Of a stretch of 64,000 nt of DNA, positions 18,943 through 27,990 are shown piece after piece (positions within the stretch are counted from its first letter, which is position 1; each line of letters opens with the position of its first letter). The stretch lies in assembly GCF_016864375.1 (NCBI RefSeq), contig NZ_CP069354.1, forward strand, positions 806,001-870,000, in the 5' to 3' direction. This stretch comes from Microvirga sp. VF16 (GTDB taxonomy: Bacteria; Pseudomonadota; Alphaproteobacteria; Rhizobiales; Beijerinckiaceae). Under the pieces are notes generated by a model, which ran no database searches, was not told where the DNA came from, and saw only the letters and a program-made list of their open reading frames with translations. The translations under genes were made by a program, and so were the position numbers.

Positions 18943-19071
18943 CAAGGAATTTTGGGAGACGCCCCGCCGGGCGTCAAGGCTCGACAGTTGCAGTCGGGCG
19001 TGGATAGACGAGATTAGGCATGGCTCGTGGATCGATGAGGTCCGGGGCTTGGAGCAACCGGAGTGAGCTGA

Positions 19072-19965
19072 ATGGCCGCGTTTGTCGAAACTCTCCTGGA
19101 CGCATTCCATGAGCGGACGCCGATCCGGGCGGGTTCGTTGATCGTGACGGTGTTCGGCGACGCGGTCCTACCCCGAGGCGGGGTGCTGTCGTTGAGTTCT
19201 CTGCACGACATCATGCGCGCCTTCCGCATCAGCGACACTCTCGTCAGGACCGCCCTGTCCCGTCTCGTCTCGGAGGGCTGGTTCGAGCGCTGGAAGGTGG
19301 GCCGCAACAGCTATTACCGGCTCACGGAACAGGGGCAGGAGGCCTTTGCCCTGGCAACTCTGCGGATCTATGCCGAGCCGTCGCAGGACTGGCGCGGCAC
19401 GTTCGATCTCCTCCTTCTCGACAACGGTCAGGAGCGAGGTCCCCTTCGGGGCGAACTCTCGGGGGCGGGCTATGGCTCTCTCAGCTCGGACCTCCTGATT
19501 GCGCCGGCTGCTGCGGCCGGGGAAGGTGCTTTCCTGCGCCTGTCCGGATCGCCCGCCGACCTGCCGACCGCCCGGCGCCTGGCCGAGCGCGCCTGGCCCC
19601 TCGCGGAGATCGAAGGTCGGTACAGGCGCTTCATCAATACTTATTCTGAGACGCTCGCGGCGCTGGAGCGGGGCGCCTCGTTCACGGATCTCGATGCGCT
19701 CCTGGTTCGGATTCTCCTGATCCACGATTATCGCCGGGCGGTTCTGAAGGACCCGCTGCTGCCCGCCCAGCTTCTGCCGAAGCCCTGGGCCGGGGCCGCT
19801 GCGCGAGACCTGTGCGGTGCGATCTACAAGACCCTGCTTCCAGCTGCTGAGCGATGGCTCGACGCCCATGCCCAGAACGATCGGGGGGGCTTGCCGGCAG
19901 TCGACCGAGATTTCGGGCAGAGGTTCGCGGCCGTCCACCCCGTAGCTTCGCGGCAGGCCGTCTGA
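19072..19965 (+). CDS. paaX: Phenylacetate-responsive repressor PaaX
   Basis: A 297-aa transcriptional repressor that in E. coli is released by phenylacetyl-CoA. The N-terminal winged helix-turn-helix covers about residues 35-85 (VRTALSRLVSEGWFERWKVGRNSYYRLT). The central PaaX domain follows, and the C-terminal part carries LLVRILLIHDYRRAVLKDPLLPAQLLP, a stretch strongly typical of PaaX. It is divergent from paaZ and immediately upstream of paaABCDE. A second paa regulator of the TetR family is encoded at 24734-25366, so control of this cluster is probably double. Confidence 0.94.
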   Translation: MAAFVETLLDAFHERTPIRAGSLIVTVFGDAVLPRGGVLSLSSLHDIMRAFRISDTLVRTALSRLVSEGWFERWKVGRNSYYRLTEQGQEAFALATLRIYAEPSQDWRGTFDLLLLDNGQERGPLRGELSGAGYGSLSSDLLIAPAAAAGEGAFLRLSGSPADLPTARRLAERAWPLAEIEGRYRRFINTYSETLAALERGASFTDLDALLVRILLIHDYRRAVLKDPLLPAQLLPKPWAGAAARDLCGAIYKTLLPAAERWLDAHAQNDRGGLPAVDRDFGQRFAAVHPVASRQAV

Positions 19966-19973
19966 AAAAATGC

Positions 19974-20015
19974 GTTACAAAAAATATTGAAAAGAAAAAT
20001 TTTTGTGACATATTG
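19974..20015 (+). promoter_or_regulatory. Putative paaA promoter with overlapping inverted repeat
   Basis: GTTACAAAAA (19974-19983) and TTTTTGTGAC (20000-20009) form a nine-of-ten inverted repeat in an AT-rich pocket that stands out from the GC-rich surroundings. TTGAAA (19987-19992) and CATATT (20009-20014), 16 bp apart, are a plausible -35/-10 pair. One arm falls inside the spacer and the other overlaps the upstream edge, a layout fit for a repressor such as PaaX. Confidence 0.45.
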
Positions 20016-20201
20016 AGATCAGCACCATGGCCTGCGAGGGATTTTGCGTGCGCTTGAGGCGACGAGTGCCCGATCCGCGTTGAATCAGTGACCGCAGGGC
20101 AATGCGAGATGCTCCCTCCGGTCAGGCTTGGCCTTTCGGCGGAAATGAGCGCCCGGCCGAGGCGACAGAACAGATTTTTTAAGAAGGCAGGGAGAAGCGC
20201 C

Positions 20202-21197
20202 GTGTATGCACAGATGGTGAAAACGGGCGTCGAGCACCTCCAGTCCAAGGAGGAGATGTCTCCGGAGGAGCGCGCCTTCCAGGACCGTGTCGATGCCGAC
20301 ATCAAGATCGAGCCCAAGGAGTGGATGCCGGAGGCCTATCGCAAGACCCTGATCCGGCAGATCTCCCAGCATGCCCATTCCGAAATCATCGGCATGCAAC
20401 CGGAGGGCAACTGGATCACACGTGCCCCCACCCTCGAGCGCAAGGCCATCCTGCTCGCCAAGGTACAGGACGAGGCCGGTCACGGCCTTTATCTCTACTG
20501 CGCCGCCGAGACGCTGGGCGTGAGCCGCGACGAACTCATGGAGCAGCTCAACAGCGGCAAGGCCAAGTATTCGAGCATCTTCAATTACCCGACGCTGACC
20601 TGGGCCGATATCGGCGCCATCGGCTGGCTTGTGGACGGTGCCGCGATCATGAACCAGGTGCCGCTGCAGCGCTGCTCCTATGGCCCCTATTCCCGCGCCA
20701 TGATCCGCATCTGCAAGGAAGAAAGCTTCCATCAGCGTCAGGGTTATGACGCGCTGACGAAGCTCGCCCAGGGCACGCCCGAGCAGAAGCAGATGGCGCA
20801 GGATGCGCTGAACCGCTGGTGGTGGCCGTCGCTGATGATGTTCGGGCCTTCCGATGCGGAATCGGTCCACAGCGCGCAGTCCATGCGCTGGAAGATCAAG
20901 ATCAATTCCAATGACGAGCTGCGTCAGAAATTCGTCGATCAGACGGTGCCCCAGGCCGAATATCTCGGCCTCACCGTTCCCGATCCGGATCTCAAGTGGA
21001 ATGCCGAGCGCGGGCATTACGATTTCGGCGAGATCAACTGGGACGAATTCTATCAGGTGATTGCCGGCAACGGCCCCTGCAACCGCCAGCGCCTGCGCAC
21101 GCGGGTCAAGGCCTACGAAGAGGGCCAATGGGTGCGCGATGCCGCGGACGCCTATGCGGCGAAGAAGGCGGCACAGGCGAAAGCCAAGGCGGCGTGA
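20202..21197 (+). CDS. paaA: Phenylacetyl-CoA 1,2-epoxidase catalytic subunit PaaA
   Basis: Di-iron oxygenase subunit that epoxidises the ring of phenylacetyl-CoA in the PaaABC(E) complex. The 331 aa start with GTG (VYAQMVKTG), chosen because GGGAGA precedes it and family members start there. Candidate iron ligands match the expected spacing: E61 (HSEIIG), E91 and H94 (QDEAGH), D145 (WLVDGA), and E174 and H177 (EESFH). It is the first gene of paaABCDE, 13 bases before paaB. Confidence 0.97.
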   Translation: MYAQMVKTGVEHLQSKEEMSPEERAFQDRVDADIKIEPKEWMPEAYRKTLIRQISQHAHSEIIGMQPEGNWITRAPTLERKAILLAKVQDEAGHGLYLYCAAETLGVSRDELMEQLNSGKAKYSSIFNYPTLTWADIGAIGWLVDGAAIMNQVPLQRCSYGPYSRAMIRICKEESFHQRQGYDALTKLAQGTPEQKQMAQDALNRWWWPSLMMFGPSDAESVHSAQSMRWKIKINSNDELRQKFVDQTVPQAEYLGLTVPDPDLKWNAERGHYDFGEINWDEFYQVIAGNGPCNRQRLRTRVKAYEEGQWVRDAADAYAAKKAAQAKAKAA

Positions 21198-21210
21198 GCG
21201 GGAGGGAGCA

Positions 21211-21501
21211 ATGACCGACAAGAAGGAATGGCCTCTCTGGGAGGTTTTCATCCGCAGCCAGCATGGCCTGTCTCACCGGCATGTGGGCTCCCTGCATGCG
21301 CCGGATGCCGAGATGGCGATCATGAATGCGCGCGATGTCTATACGCGGCGCAACGAGGGCGTGAGCATCTGGGTCGTGAGGGCGTCCGACATTTCGGCGA
21401 GTTCGCCGAGCGAGAAGGGACCGCTCTTCGATCCCGCCAACAGCAAGGTCTATCGCCATCCGACCTTCTACGACATCCCTGAAGAGCTGGGGCATATGTG
21501 A
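21211..21501 (+). CDS. paaB: Phenylacetyl-CoA epoxidase subunit PaaB
   Basis: A small 96-aa structural subunit that bridges PaaAC units in the epoxidase complex. The family signature is clear: WPLWEVFIRSQHGLSHRHVG at the start, then AMNARDVYTRR-like ARDVYTRRNEG and a C-terminal PTFYDIPEELGHM. Length is normal. ATG 21211 follows GGAGGGAG, and the stop TGA overlaps the paaC ATG (TGATG), giving tight coupling. Confidence 0.96.
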   Translation: MTDKKEWPLWEVFIRSQHGLSHRHVGSLHAPDAEMAIMNARDVYTRRNEGVSIWVVRASDISASSPSEKGPLFDPANSKVYRHPTFYDIPEELGHM

Positions 21502-22259
21502 TGGCCGGGCAGGACGCGCTTTTCGAATATCTGCTGCGCCTTGGCGACAATGCGCTGATCCTGGGACATCGCCTGTCGGAATGGTGCGGGCATTCGCCGG
21601 CGCTCGAGGAGGATCTGGCGCTCTCCAATGTCGCCCTCGACCTCATCGGCCAGACGCAGCTCTGGCTGAACCTTGCGGGCGAGGTCGAAGGCAAGGGGCG
21701 GGATGCCGACAAGCTCGCCTATCTGCGCGATGCGCGCGACTTCCGCAACGTGCTTCTGGTCGAGCAGCCGAACGGCGATTTCGCCATGACCATGGCACGC
21801 CAGTTCTATTTCGATGCCTGGCACTATCTGCTGCTGCGCGAACTCACCGGCTCTACGGACAGCCGCATCGCGGAGACCGCCGCGAAGGCGCTCAAGGAAG
21901 TCACATATCACCTGGAGCGGAGCCAGGAATGGGTGCTGCGCCTCGGCGACGGCACAGAGGAGAGCCATCGCCGCATGCAGGCGGCCATCGACGATCTCTG
22001 GGTGTATACCGGCGAGCTGTTCGAGGCCGATGCCGTCGACGCGGCGATCATCCGCGAGGGATTGGGTCCCGATCCTGCGGCGCTGCGTGAGCCTTGGCTC
22101 GGCCTCGTACGCGCGACGGCGGAGGAGGCGACCTTGAGCCTGCAACAGCCAGGCTGGGCGCAGAAGGGCGGCAAGCAGGGGCTCCATTCCGAGCATCTCG
22201 GCTATATTCTCGCCGATCTCCAGTTCCTGCAGCGGGCCTATCCCAACGCGACGTGGTAA
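21501..22259 (+). CDS. paaC: Phenylacetyl-CoA epoxidase structural subunit PaaC
   Basis: A 252-aa ferritin-fold partner of PaaA that lost its di-iron site and supports complex formation. It shows LFEYLLRLGDNALILGHRLSEWCGHSP near the start and LALSNVALDLIGQTQLWLN, both typical. Where PaaA has the ExxH ligands, this protein has QPNGDF, as expected for PaaC. The start is the ATG overlapping the paaB stop. Confidence 0.95.
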   Translation: MAGQDALFEYLLRLGDNALILGHRLSEWCGHSPALEEDLALSNVALDLIGQTQLWLNLAGEVEGKGRDADKLAYLRDARDFRNVLLVEQPNGDFAMTMARQFYFDAWHYLLLRELTGSTDSRIAETAAKALKEVTYHLERSQEWVLRLGDGTEESHRRMQAAIDDLWVYTGELFEADAVDAAIIREGLGPDPAALREPWLGLVRATAEEATLSLQQPGWAQKGGKQGLHSEHLGYILADLQFLQRAYPNATW

Positions 22260-22272
22260 GGAGCGGGATGCC

Positions 22273-22785
22273 ATGACGGACAGCCTGACGCGCCCGGACC
22301 TGGATCAGATCAGGATCTGGCTGGGAGACGTTCCCGACCCGGAAGTGCCGGCGGTCTCGGTGACGGATCTCGGGATCGTTCGTGATGTGCGCTGGGACGG
22401 CGACGAGCTTGTCGTCGCGATCACGCCGACCTATTCCGGCTGCCCCGCGACCAGCGTCATCGCGTTCGACATCGAGATGGCGCTGCGGGCGAAAGGTCTC
22501 GACAACCTGCGGATCGAGCGGCGCATCTCGCCGCCCTGGACGACGGACTGGATCACTGAAGAAGGGCGGCAGCGGCTTCAGGCCTATGGCATCGCGCCGC
22601 CGGCCAAGAATGCGGACAAGCCCTCGCCCTTCGACCGCTTCCTGCGCAAACCCCTGACGATCGCCTGCCCGCGCTGCGGTTCGGAAGACACGGCCCGGAT
22701 CAGCGAGTTCGGCTCGACCCCATGCAAGGCGCAGTACCAGTGTCGCGCATGCCTCGAGCCCTTCGACTATTTCAAGTGCATTTGA
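22273..22785 (+). CDS. paaD: PaaD, metal-cluster assembly-type protein for the epoxidase
   Basis: A 170-aa member of the MIP18/DUF59 group, needed for phenylacetate degradation and thought to help iron-sulfur or di-iron maturation. The N-terminal half has DPEVPAVSVTDLGIVRDV and the conserved cysteine in YSGCPAT (C57). The C-terminal zinc-ribbon-like part has CPRCGS (C132, C135) and CRAC (C157, C160), as in other PaaD proteins. It starts 13 bases after paaC. Confidence 0.95.
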   Translation: MTDSLTRPDLDQIRIWLGDVPDPEVPAVSVTDLGIVRDVRWDGDELVVAITPTYSGCPATSVIAFDIEMALRAKGLDNLRIERRISPPWTTDWITEEGRQRLQAYGIAPPAKNADKPSPFDRFLRKPLTIACPRCGSEDTARISEFGSTPCKAQYQCRACLEPFDYFKCI

Positions 22786-22802
22786 CAACGAGCGGACGCT
22801 CC

Positions 22803-23879
22803 ATGACCAGGTTCTATCCCGTCACCGTCGCCGATGTGAGGCGCGAGACCAGAGACGCCATCGTCCTCACCCTCGACGTGCCGGAGGAGCACAAGGATGC
22901 GTTCCATTTCTCGCCGGGGCAGTATCTGACCCTGCGCACCCAGATCGACGGCGACGAGGTGCGACGCTCCTATTCGATCTGCGCCGCGCCGACGGACGGC
23001 AAGCTCCGGGTCGGCATCAAGAAGATCGCAGGCGGTGCCTTCTCGAACTGGGCGAGCGAGCAATTGTCGCCCGGACAGACGATCGAAGCCATGCCACCCA
23101 TGGGCAATTTCTTCGTGCCGCTCGATCGGACCCGCAAACGGCACTTCGTGGGCTTTGCCGCCGGCAGCGGGATCACGCCGCTGCTGAGCATCGTCAAGAC
23201 GACCCTCGTCGCCGAGCCGCAATCCTCCTTCACCCTGTTCTACGGCAACCGGGCCTCGAGCTCGATCATGTTCCGCGAGGAACTGGAGGATTTGAAAAAC
23301 GAGCATCTCGACCGCTTCAGCCTCATCCATATTCTGAGCCGCGAGCAGCAGGATATCGATCTGTTCAACGGACGGCTGAGCAAGGAGAAGTGCGACCAGC
23401 TTCTCGACCATTGGATCGATGTGGCGTCCATCGACACGGCATTCATCTGTGGGCCGCAGGACATGATGCTGGGCGTCGCCCAGAGCCTGGAAGAGCATGG
23501 GCTCGACAAGCGGCAGATCAAGTTCGAACTCTTCGCCACCTCGACCCCGAGCCGCCGCCAGCGCAGGCCGGAGGAGACAGCAGCGGAAGACCATAAGAAC
23601 CTGTGCGAGGCCACCATCGTCATCGACGGGCGCTCTCGCACCCTGTCCTTCGAGAAAGGCACGGCCTCGGTGCTCGATGCCGCTATGCATGAGGGGCTGG
23701 AGCTTCCCTATGCCTGCAAGGGTGGCGTCTGCTCCACCTGCCGCGCAATGCTGGTCGAGGGCGAGGTCGACATGGATGCGAATTTCGCGCTCGAGGATTA
23801 CGAGATCGCGCGCGGCTATATCCTGACCTGCCAGAGCTATCCGGTGAGCGATAAGATCCTGGTCGATTTCGACAAGTGA
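22803..23879 (+). CDS. paaE: Phenylacetyl-CoA epoxidase reductase PaaE
   Basis: A 358-aa reductase delivering electrons from NADPH to PaaA. The FAD-binding domain has RRSYSIC (about 54-60), the NAD domain GFAAGSGITPLLS (about 117-129) and FICGPQDMM. The C-terminal plant-type 2Fe-2S domain has C305, C310, C313 and C343 (CKGGVCSTC, LTCQSY). ATG 22803 follows the paaD stop by 17 bases. It is the last of the five core epoxidase genes. Confidence 0.96.
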   Translation: MTRFYPVTVADVRRETRDAIVLTLDVPEEHKDAFHFSPGQYLTLRTQIDGDEVRRSYSICAAPTDGKLRVGIKKIAGGAFSNWASEQLSPGQTIEAMPPMGNFFVPLDRTRKRHFVGFAAGSGITPLLSIVKTTLVAEPQSSFTLFYGNRASSSIMFREELEDLKNEHLDRFSLIHILSREQQDIDLFNGRLSKEKCDQLLDHWIDVASIDTAFICGPQDMMLGVAQSLEEHGLDKRQIKFELFATSTPSRRQRRPEETAAEDHKNLCEATIVIDGRSRTLSFEKGTASVLDAAMHEGLELPYACKGGVCSTCRAMLVEGEVDMDANFALEDYEIARGYILTCQSYPVSDKILVDFDK

Positions 23880-23907
23880 TGAGGCAACTAATCAGGAAGG
23901 TGCTCCC

Positions 23908-24711
23908 ATGGTCGATGAAGAAAGCGTCGTCAACTTCGTGGCCGGTGGTGGGCGCTTAAGCGCGCCGGACAACGTCACGCCTCGCTATCGTGGCGAGCTC
24001 ATGCGCCTGATGGCGATCTTCGTCGATTCCGAGATGGCAGGCGCCTCGGGCTTCGCCGATTGCATCAATCTGGCTCCCGGCTTGAAGGAGCGAATCACGG
24101 CGACACGCATCGTCTTCGACAAGTTCAATCATGCACGGCAGGTTCTCGACCTGATGGAGCAGTTCGGCGCCAATACGGCGCAGTATGTCGGTGCCCATCC
24201 CTGGGCGGCGCGCCTCGATCGCAGCGTCAATCTCGGCACACGGCGCATAGAGGGCGACATGCGCCTCAACGTCTTCCACTACCCGATCAACGGCTGGGTC
24301 GATTCCGTGGTCATGAACTGCCTGATGGGGCAGGCGACCGTGGTGCAGCTCGATGAGCTGACCAGTGGCTCCTATCAGCCGCTCGCCGATGCGCTGTCGG
24401 AGATTTTGCCTGTCGAGAAGCGCCACGCCGAACTCGGGGAGCATGGGCTGAAGGCAGCCCTCGACAGAGGACATGATCCGACCGACGCTCAGGCCTCAGT
24501 CAATTACTGGTATCCGCGCGTCGCCGACAGCTTCGGCAGCAGCACGTCGGATCATTTCGCGCAGCATCGCAAATACGGCTTGCGCCAGAAGGGCCGGGAT
24601 GAACTCGTCGCCCAATGGCAGAGTCTCGTTCATCCGGTGCTCTCGCGCTTTGGCCTTGGCGTTCCGGGGCAAGCATCGCTCAGGCTCGGTGAGCAAGCCT
24701 CCTTGCAGTGA
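23908..24711 (+). CDS. PaaA-like ferritin-fold protein with an altered di-iron motif
   Basis: A 267-aa protein of the phenylacetic acid catabolic (PaaA/PaaC) family, same strand as paaE and 28 bases downstream, with GGAAGG before ATG. By my alignment five of six PaaA ligand positions are kept: E42 (DSEMAG), H75 (DKFNH), D132 (WVDSVV), E170 and H173 (EKRH). The sixth, E91 in PaaA, is K72. It is neither canonical PaaA, which is present, nor PaaC, which lacks the ligands. Function is unknown; an accessory oxygenase, a metal-independent scaffold or a regulator are all possible. It appears to end the paa operon. Confidence 0.8.
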   Translation: MVDEESVVNFVAGGGRLSAPDNVTPRYRGELMRLMAIFVDSEMAGASGFADCINLAPGLKERITATRIVFDKFNHARQVLDLMEQFGANTAQYVGAHPWAARLDRSVNLGTRRIEGDMRLNVFHYPINGWVDSVVMNCLMGQATVVQLDELTSGSYQPLADALSEILPVEKRHAELGEHGLKAALDRGHDPTDAQASVNYWYPRVADSFGSSTSDHFAQHRKYGLRQKGRDELVAQWQSLVHPVLSRFGLGVPGQASLRLGEQASLQ

Positions 24712-24733
24712 CGGTTAAGTGCTAAAGGAAATC

Positions 24734-25366
24734 CTATTCCGCAGCGCTGACGCGTTGCGACGGGGCGGGTTCCGCATGGAGATTGCGGGTTCCATCCATG
24801 ATCAGCTGCGAAACGAGTTCGGCATAATCCGCGCGGGTCACCTCGCCGGTGCTCTTGAACCAGAGGTAATGCCAATTGATCATGCCGAAGAGCGACATGG
24901 TCACGGGCTTGAGCAGCTTGGTTCCCTTGAGTTGCGGCGCGACGCCCGCCACGGCATCCGAGAAGATCCGCACCAGGTCGCGCTCCACTGCTTTGAGCTC
25001 GCCCTGGCGGTCGGCCGGCAATAGACGCATGCCATTGATCTGCACATTGTGCTGGGCATCGGCATCGCGGTAGGCCTCCAGCAAGGCCGCGACCAGTGCC
25101 TTTAGGCGAGCTGCCGGGGAGAGATCCGGGTGGTCTGCCGCCTCCACCACCTCGAGCAGTTCTTCGAGATGGAAGCGGATGACGTCGAAGAGCAGTTCCT
25201 CCTTATCCCTGTAGTAGTGATAAAGATTGGCCTTGGAGACGCCGCAGGCTTCGGCGATCTTGCTCATCGAGGCACGGTCATAGCCATGCTCGGCAAAGAG
25301 TTCAGCCGAGCGATCGAGGATCGCCCGGCGCTTGTCGTCATAATCGGTGGCACGGGTGCGGGCCAT
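24734..25366 (-). CDS. TetR family regulator, probable PaaR
   Basis: A 210-aa repressor. The N-terminal helix-turn-helix is clear (ILDRSAELFAEHGYDRASMSKIAEACGVSKANLYHYYRDKEEL region, about 15-58), and the C-terminal ligand-binding domain is of the type seen in phenylacetate and fatty-acid regulators. It is the last gene of the paaG-paaI-paaK operon, 9 bases after paaK. TetR genes in this position are usually called paaR and respond to phenylacetyl-CoA. Two matching palindromes (18922-18942, 28046-28066) are its likely targets, which would include its own operon. Confidence 0.9.
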   Translation of the reverse strand: MARTRATDYDDKRRAILDRSAELFAEHGYDRASMSKIAEACGVSKANLYHYYRDKEELLFDVIRFHLEELLEVVEAADHPDLSPAARLKALVAALLEAYRDADAQHNVQINGMRLLPADRQGELKAVERDLVRIFSDAVAGVAPQLKGTKLLKPVTMSLFGMINWHYLWFKSTGEVTRADYAELVSQLIMDGTRNLHAEPAPSQRVSAAE

Positions 25367-25375
25367 GGGTGTCTT

Positions 25376-26710
25376 CTATTCTTTCGGTCTGCGGTCGATC
25401 ACGCGTCTTGCCTTGCCGAGTGAGCGCTCGATTCCTTCAGGATCGAGGACATTTACCTGGGCCGTGATGCCAATGGTATCTTTAATTGCCTGGCTCAAGC
25501 GCTCGGCGGCCGCTTTTCGGGTTTCGGGATAATCGGCATCCGGCCTGATCTCGGCCCGGATCTCCACCTGGTCCATCCGACCTTCGCGGGTCAGGATGAT
25601 CTGGTAATGTCCCGACAGGGTCGGGATCGTGAGGAGCTTTTCCTCGATCTGAGTCGGAAAGACGTTGACGCCGCGGACAATCATCATGTCGTCGGTGCGG
25701 CCGGTGATCTTCTCCATGCGGCGCATGTTTCGCGCCGTGCCGGGGAGGAGGCGCGTCAGGTCCCGGGTGCGGTAGCGGATAACGGGCATCGCTTCCTTGG
25801 TCAGGGACGTGAAAGCGAGCTCGCCTTCCTCGCCATCCGGCAGGACTTCGCCCGTCACCGGGTTGATCACCTCGGGATAGAAATGATCTTCCCAGATGTG
25901 GAGCCCGTCTTTGCTCTCCACGCATTCGCAGGCGACGCCCGGTCCCATGACCTCTGAGAGGCCGTAAATGTCGACGGCATGGATGTCGAAGGCTTCTTCG
26001 ATCTCAGTCCGCATGGCGTTCGTCCAGGGCTCGGCACCGAAGATACCGACCTTCAGCGAGGATTGGCGCGGATCGAGGCCCTGTTTCTTGAACTCGTCGA
26101 GGATCGCCAGCATGTAGGACGGCGTGACCATGATGATGTCGGGCTTGAAATCCTGGATCAGCTGCACCTGACGCTCGGTCATGCCGCCCGACATGGGGAT
26201 CACCATGCAGCCGAGCCGCTCGGCGCCATAGTGAGCGCCCAATCCGCCGGTGAAGAGGCCGTAGCCATAGGCCACGTGCACCTTCATGCCGGGGCGCCCG
26301 CCGCTCGCCCTGATCGAGCGCGCCACCACATCGGCCCAAGTGTCGATGTCGCGCTTCGTATAGCCGACGACAGTGGGCTTGCCGGTGGTGCCCGACGAGC
26401 CGTGCACGCGGGCGATCCGGTCTTGAGGCACAGCGAACATGCCGAAGGGATAATTGTCGCGCAGATCCGCCTTGGTGGTGAAAGGAAACTTGGCGAGATC
26501 GCTCAATTCCTTGAAGTCATCCGGATGCACGCCCGCCGCGTCGAACTTTGCCTTGTAATGCGGCACGTTTTCATAGGCATGATGCAAGGACCAGGCGAGG
26601 CGCTCGCGCTGCCAGGCGGAAAGCTCGTCCCGCGATGCCAGTTCGTAGTGATCGAGAAGTGCCGACTGGGGCTTGAGTTCTGAGAGCTTACGGAGCGGGA
26701 TCTGAAGCAA
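25376..26710 (-). CDS. paaK: Phenylacetate-CoA ligase PaaK
   Basis: Activates phenylacetate with ATP and CoA, the entry step of the pathway; 444 aa, normal length. The adenylate-forming signature is VHGSSGTTGKPTVVGYT. Others are DIYGLSEVMGPGVACEC, FTSLTKEAMPVIRYRTRDLT and GRTDDMMIVRGVNVFPTQIE (C-terminal hinge). The start is TTG at 26710, supported by GGGAGG at good spacing; the upstream ATG inside that ribosome site is out of frame. It sits between paaI and the TetR gene in one operon. Confidence 0.96.
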   Translation of the reverse strand: MLQIPLRKLSELKPQSALLDHYELASRDELSAWQRERLAWSLHHAYENVPHYKAKFDAAGVHPDDFKELSDLAKFPFTTKADLRDNYPFGMFAVPQDRIARVHGSSGTTGKPTVVGYTKRDIDTWADVVARSIRASGGRPGMKVHVAYGYGLFTGGLGAHYGAERLGCMVIPMSGGMTERQVQLIQDFKPDIIMVTPSYMLAILDEFKKQGLDPRQSSLKVGIFGAEPWTNAMRTEIEEAFDIHAVDIYGLSEVMGPGVACECVESKDGLHIWEDHFYPEVINPVTGEVLPDGEEGELAFTSLTKEAMPVIRYRTRDLTRLLPGTARNMRRMEKITGRTDDMMIVRGVNVFPTQIEEKLLTIPTLSGHYQIILTREGRMDQVEIRAEIRPDADYPETRKAAAERLSQAIKDTIGITAQVNVLDPEGIERSLGKARRVIDRRPKE

Positions 26711-26737
26711 GGGAACCTCCCATTCGTTCGTTCTTAT

Positions 26738-27196
26738 TTACGTGTCTGAGCCGAGAAGCGTGCCGGCGATGGTGCGCGAGTGACCACGGAACTCGGCAAT
26801 GACTTCGCCTTTGCCGTCATGGATCGTCACATCATAGATGCCGGACCGTCCCGAGCGATTGCGCTCGACCGCATGGGCCGTGAGCCTGTCGCCCAGGCGC
26901 CCCGGCTGCAGGAACGTCACCGCGCAGTGCTGCGCGACTGTACGCTGGTTGTAAGTATTGCAGGCGAAAGCGAAGGCCGAATCGGCGAGCGTAAAGATGA
27001 AGCCGCCATGGCAGATGCCGTGTCCATTCGTCATGTCGGTGCGGATCGTCATGGAGATGACGGCTTCGCCGGGCGACACGCGCACGATCTCCATGCCGAG
27101 TCCTTGGCTCGCCTGATCCTCCGCCCACATGGCCTCGGCGCATGCTTCGGCGATTTCGCGAGGCGCGTTTTCCAGACGGGTCGATTGTGCGTCCAT
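26738..27196 (-). CDS. paaI: Hydroxyphenylacetyl-CoA thioesterase PaaI
   Basis: A 152-aa hotdog thioesterase that rescues CoA from dead-end ring-hydroxylated CoA esters. GHGICHGGFIFTLADSAFAFACN is the PaaI motif with the HGG turn and catalytic Asp; VAQHCAVTFLQPG follows. The ATG at 27196 overlaps the paaG stop by one base (TGATG), so the genes are coupled. Compared with the thioesterase at 14267-14692 this is the canonical PaaI. Confidence 0.93.
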   Translation of the reverse strand: MDAQSTRLENAPREIAEACAEAMWAEDQASQGLGMEIVRVSPGEAVISMTIRTDMTNGHGICHGGFIFTLADSAFAFACNTYNQRTVAQHCAVTFLQPGRLGDRLTAHAVERNRSGRSGIYDVTIHDGKGEVIAEFRGHSRTIAGTLLGSDT

Positions 27197-27990
27197 CACG
27201 CCCTCCCGGAGAACTTCGGCTGCCGCTTCTCGAAGAAGGCGGTGACGCCCTCCAGATAATCCGGCGTGCGGCCTGCCTGTCCCTGCAGATCGCGTTCCAG
27301 ATCGAGCTGCCGGTTGAGATCGTTCGTCTCGGAGGCATCGAGCGCCTGCTTGATCAACCCGAGCCCCATGGTGGGTTGAACCGCGAAATGAGCGGCAAGG
27401 CGATGGGCCTCATCCATCAGGGCGGCATCGTCGACCGCTTTCCAGATCATGCCCCAGGCTTCCGCCTGCTCCGCCGGAACCGGTTCGGCCAGCAGGGCGA
27501 GCGCGCGGGCGCGCGCCGGGCCGATGAGACGCGGCAGGAACCAGGTACCTCCCGAGTCCGGCACCAGGCCGAGCTTTGCAAAGGCCTGGATGAACTTGGC
27601 CGAGCGAGCCGCCAGGACGATGTCGCAGGCGAGCGCGATGTTGGCGCCTGCCCCCGCCGCAACGCCGTTGACTGCACAAATGACTGGCATCTGCAATGCA
27701 CGGAGCTTGCGGACCAGTGGATTGTAGAGATGCTCCAGGGTTGAGGAGAGGTCCGGAATCTGGCCGGGGCTGAAGACCCGGTCCGACAGATCCTGGCCGG
27801 CACAGAAGCCGCGCCCGGCGCCCGTGAGAATGAGAGCGCGGCAGCTGTCGTCCGCCTCTGTGTCGAGGAGGGCTGACATCAGGGCTGCGTGCATCGCCTC
27901 ATTGAAGGAATTCAGGCGATCGGGCCTGTTGAGGGTGATGACCCGATAGCCCTCTTGACGCTCCGTAATGATGAGATCGGTCTCCACCAT
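27196..27990 (-). CDS. paaG: 1,2-epoxyphenylacetyl-CoA isomerase PaaG
   Basis: A crotonase-fold isomerase that converts ring-1,2-epoxyphenylacetyl-CoA to oxepin-CoA. From ATG 27990 (after GGGAGG) the product is 264 aa. The oxyanion-hole stretches are ILTGAGRGFCAGQDL and AVNGVAAGAGANIALACD, and the PaaG-specific catalytic aspartate is in GLVPDSGGTWF (D145), where hydratases carry glutamate. It is the first gene of paaG-paaI-paaK-tetR, with a candidate PaaR operator about 60 bases upstream. Confidence 0.95.
   Translation of the reverse strand: MVETDLIITERQEGYRVITLNRPDRLNSFNEAMHAALMSALLDTEADDSCRALILTGAGRGFCAGQDLSDRVFSPGQIPDLSSTLEHLYNPLVRKLRALQMPVICAVNGVAAGAGANIALACDIVLAARSAKFIQAFAKLGLVPDSGGTWFLPRLIGPARARALALLAEPVPAEQAEAWGMIWKAVDDAALMDEAHRLAAHFAVQPTMGLGLIKQALDASETNDLNRQLDLERDLQGQAGRTPDYLEGVTAFFEKRQPKFSGRA

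Noticed and set aside
20088..20201. 38-codon N-terminal extension of PaaA
   Set aside because: Homologues start at the equivalent of GTG 20202, which has a ribosome site; the extension overlaps leader sequence and is Arg/Pro-rich without family match.
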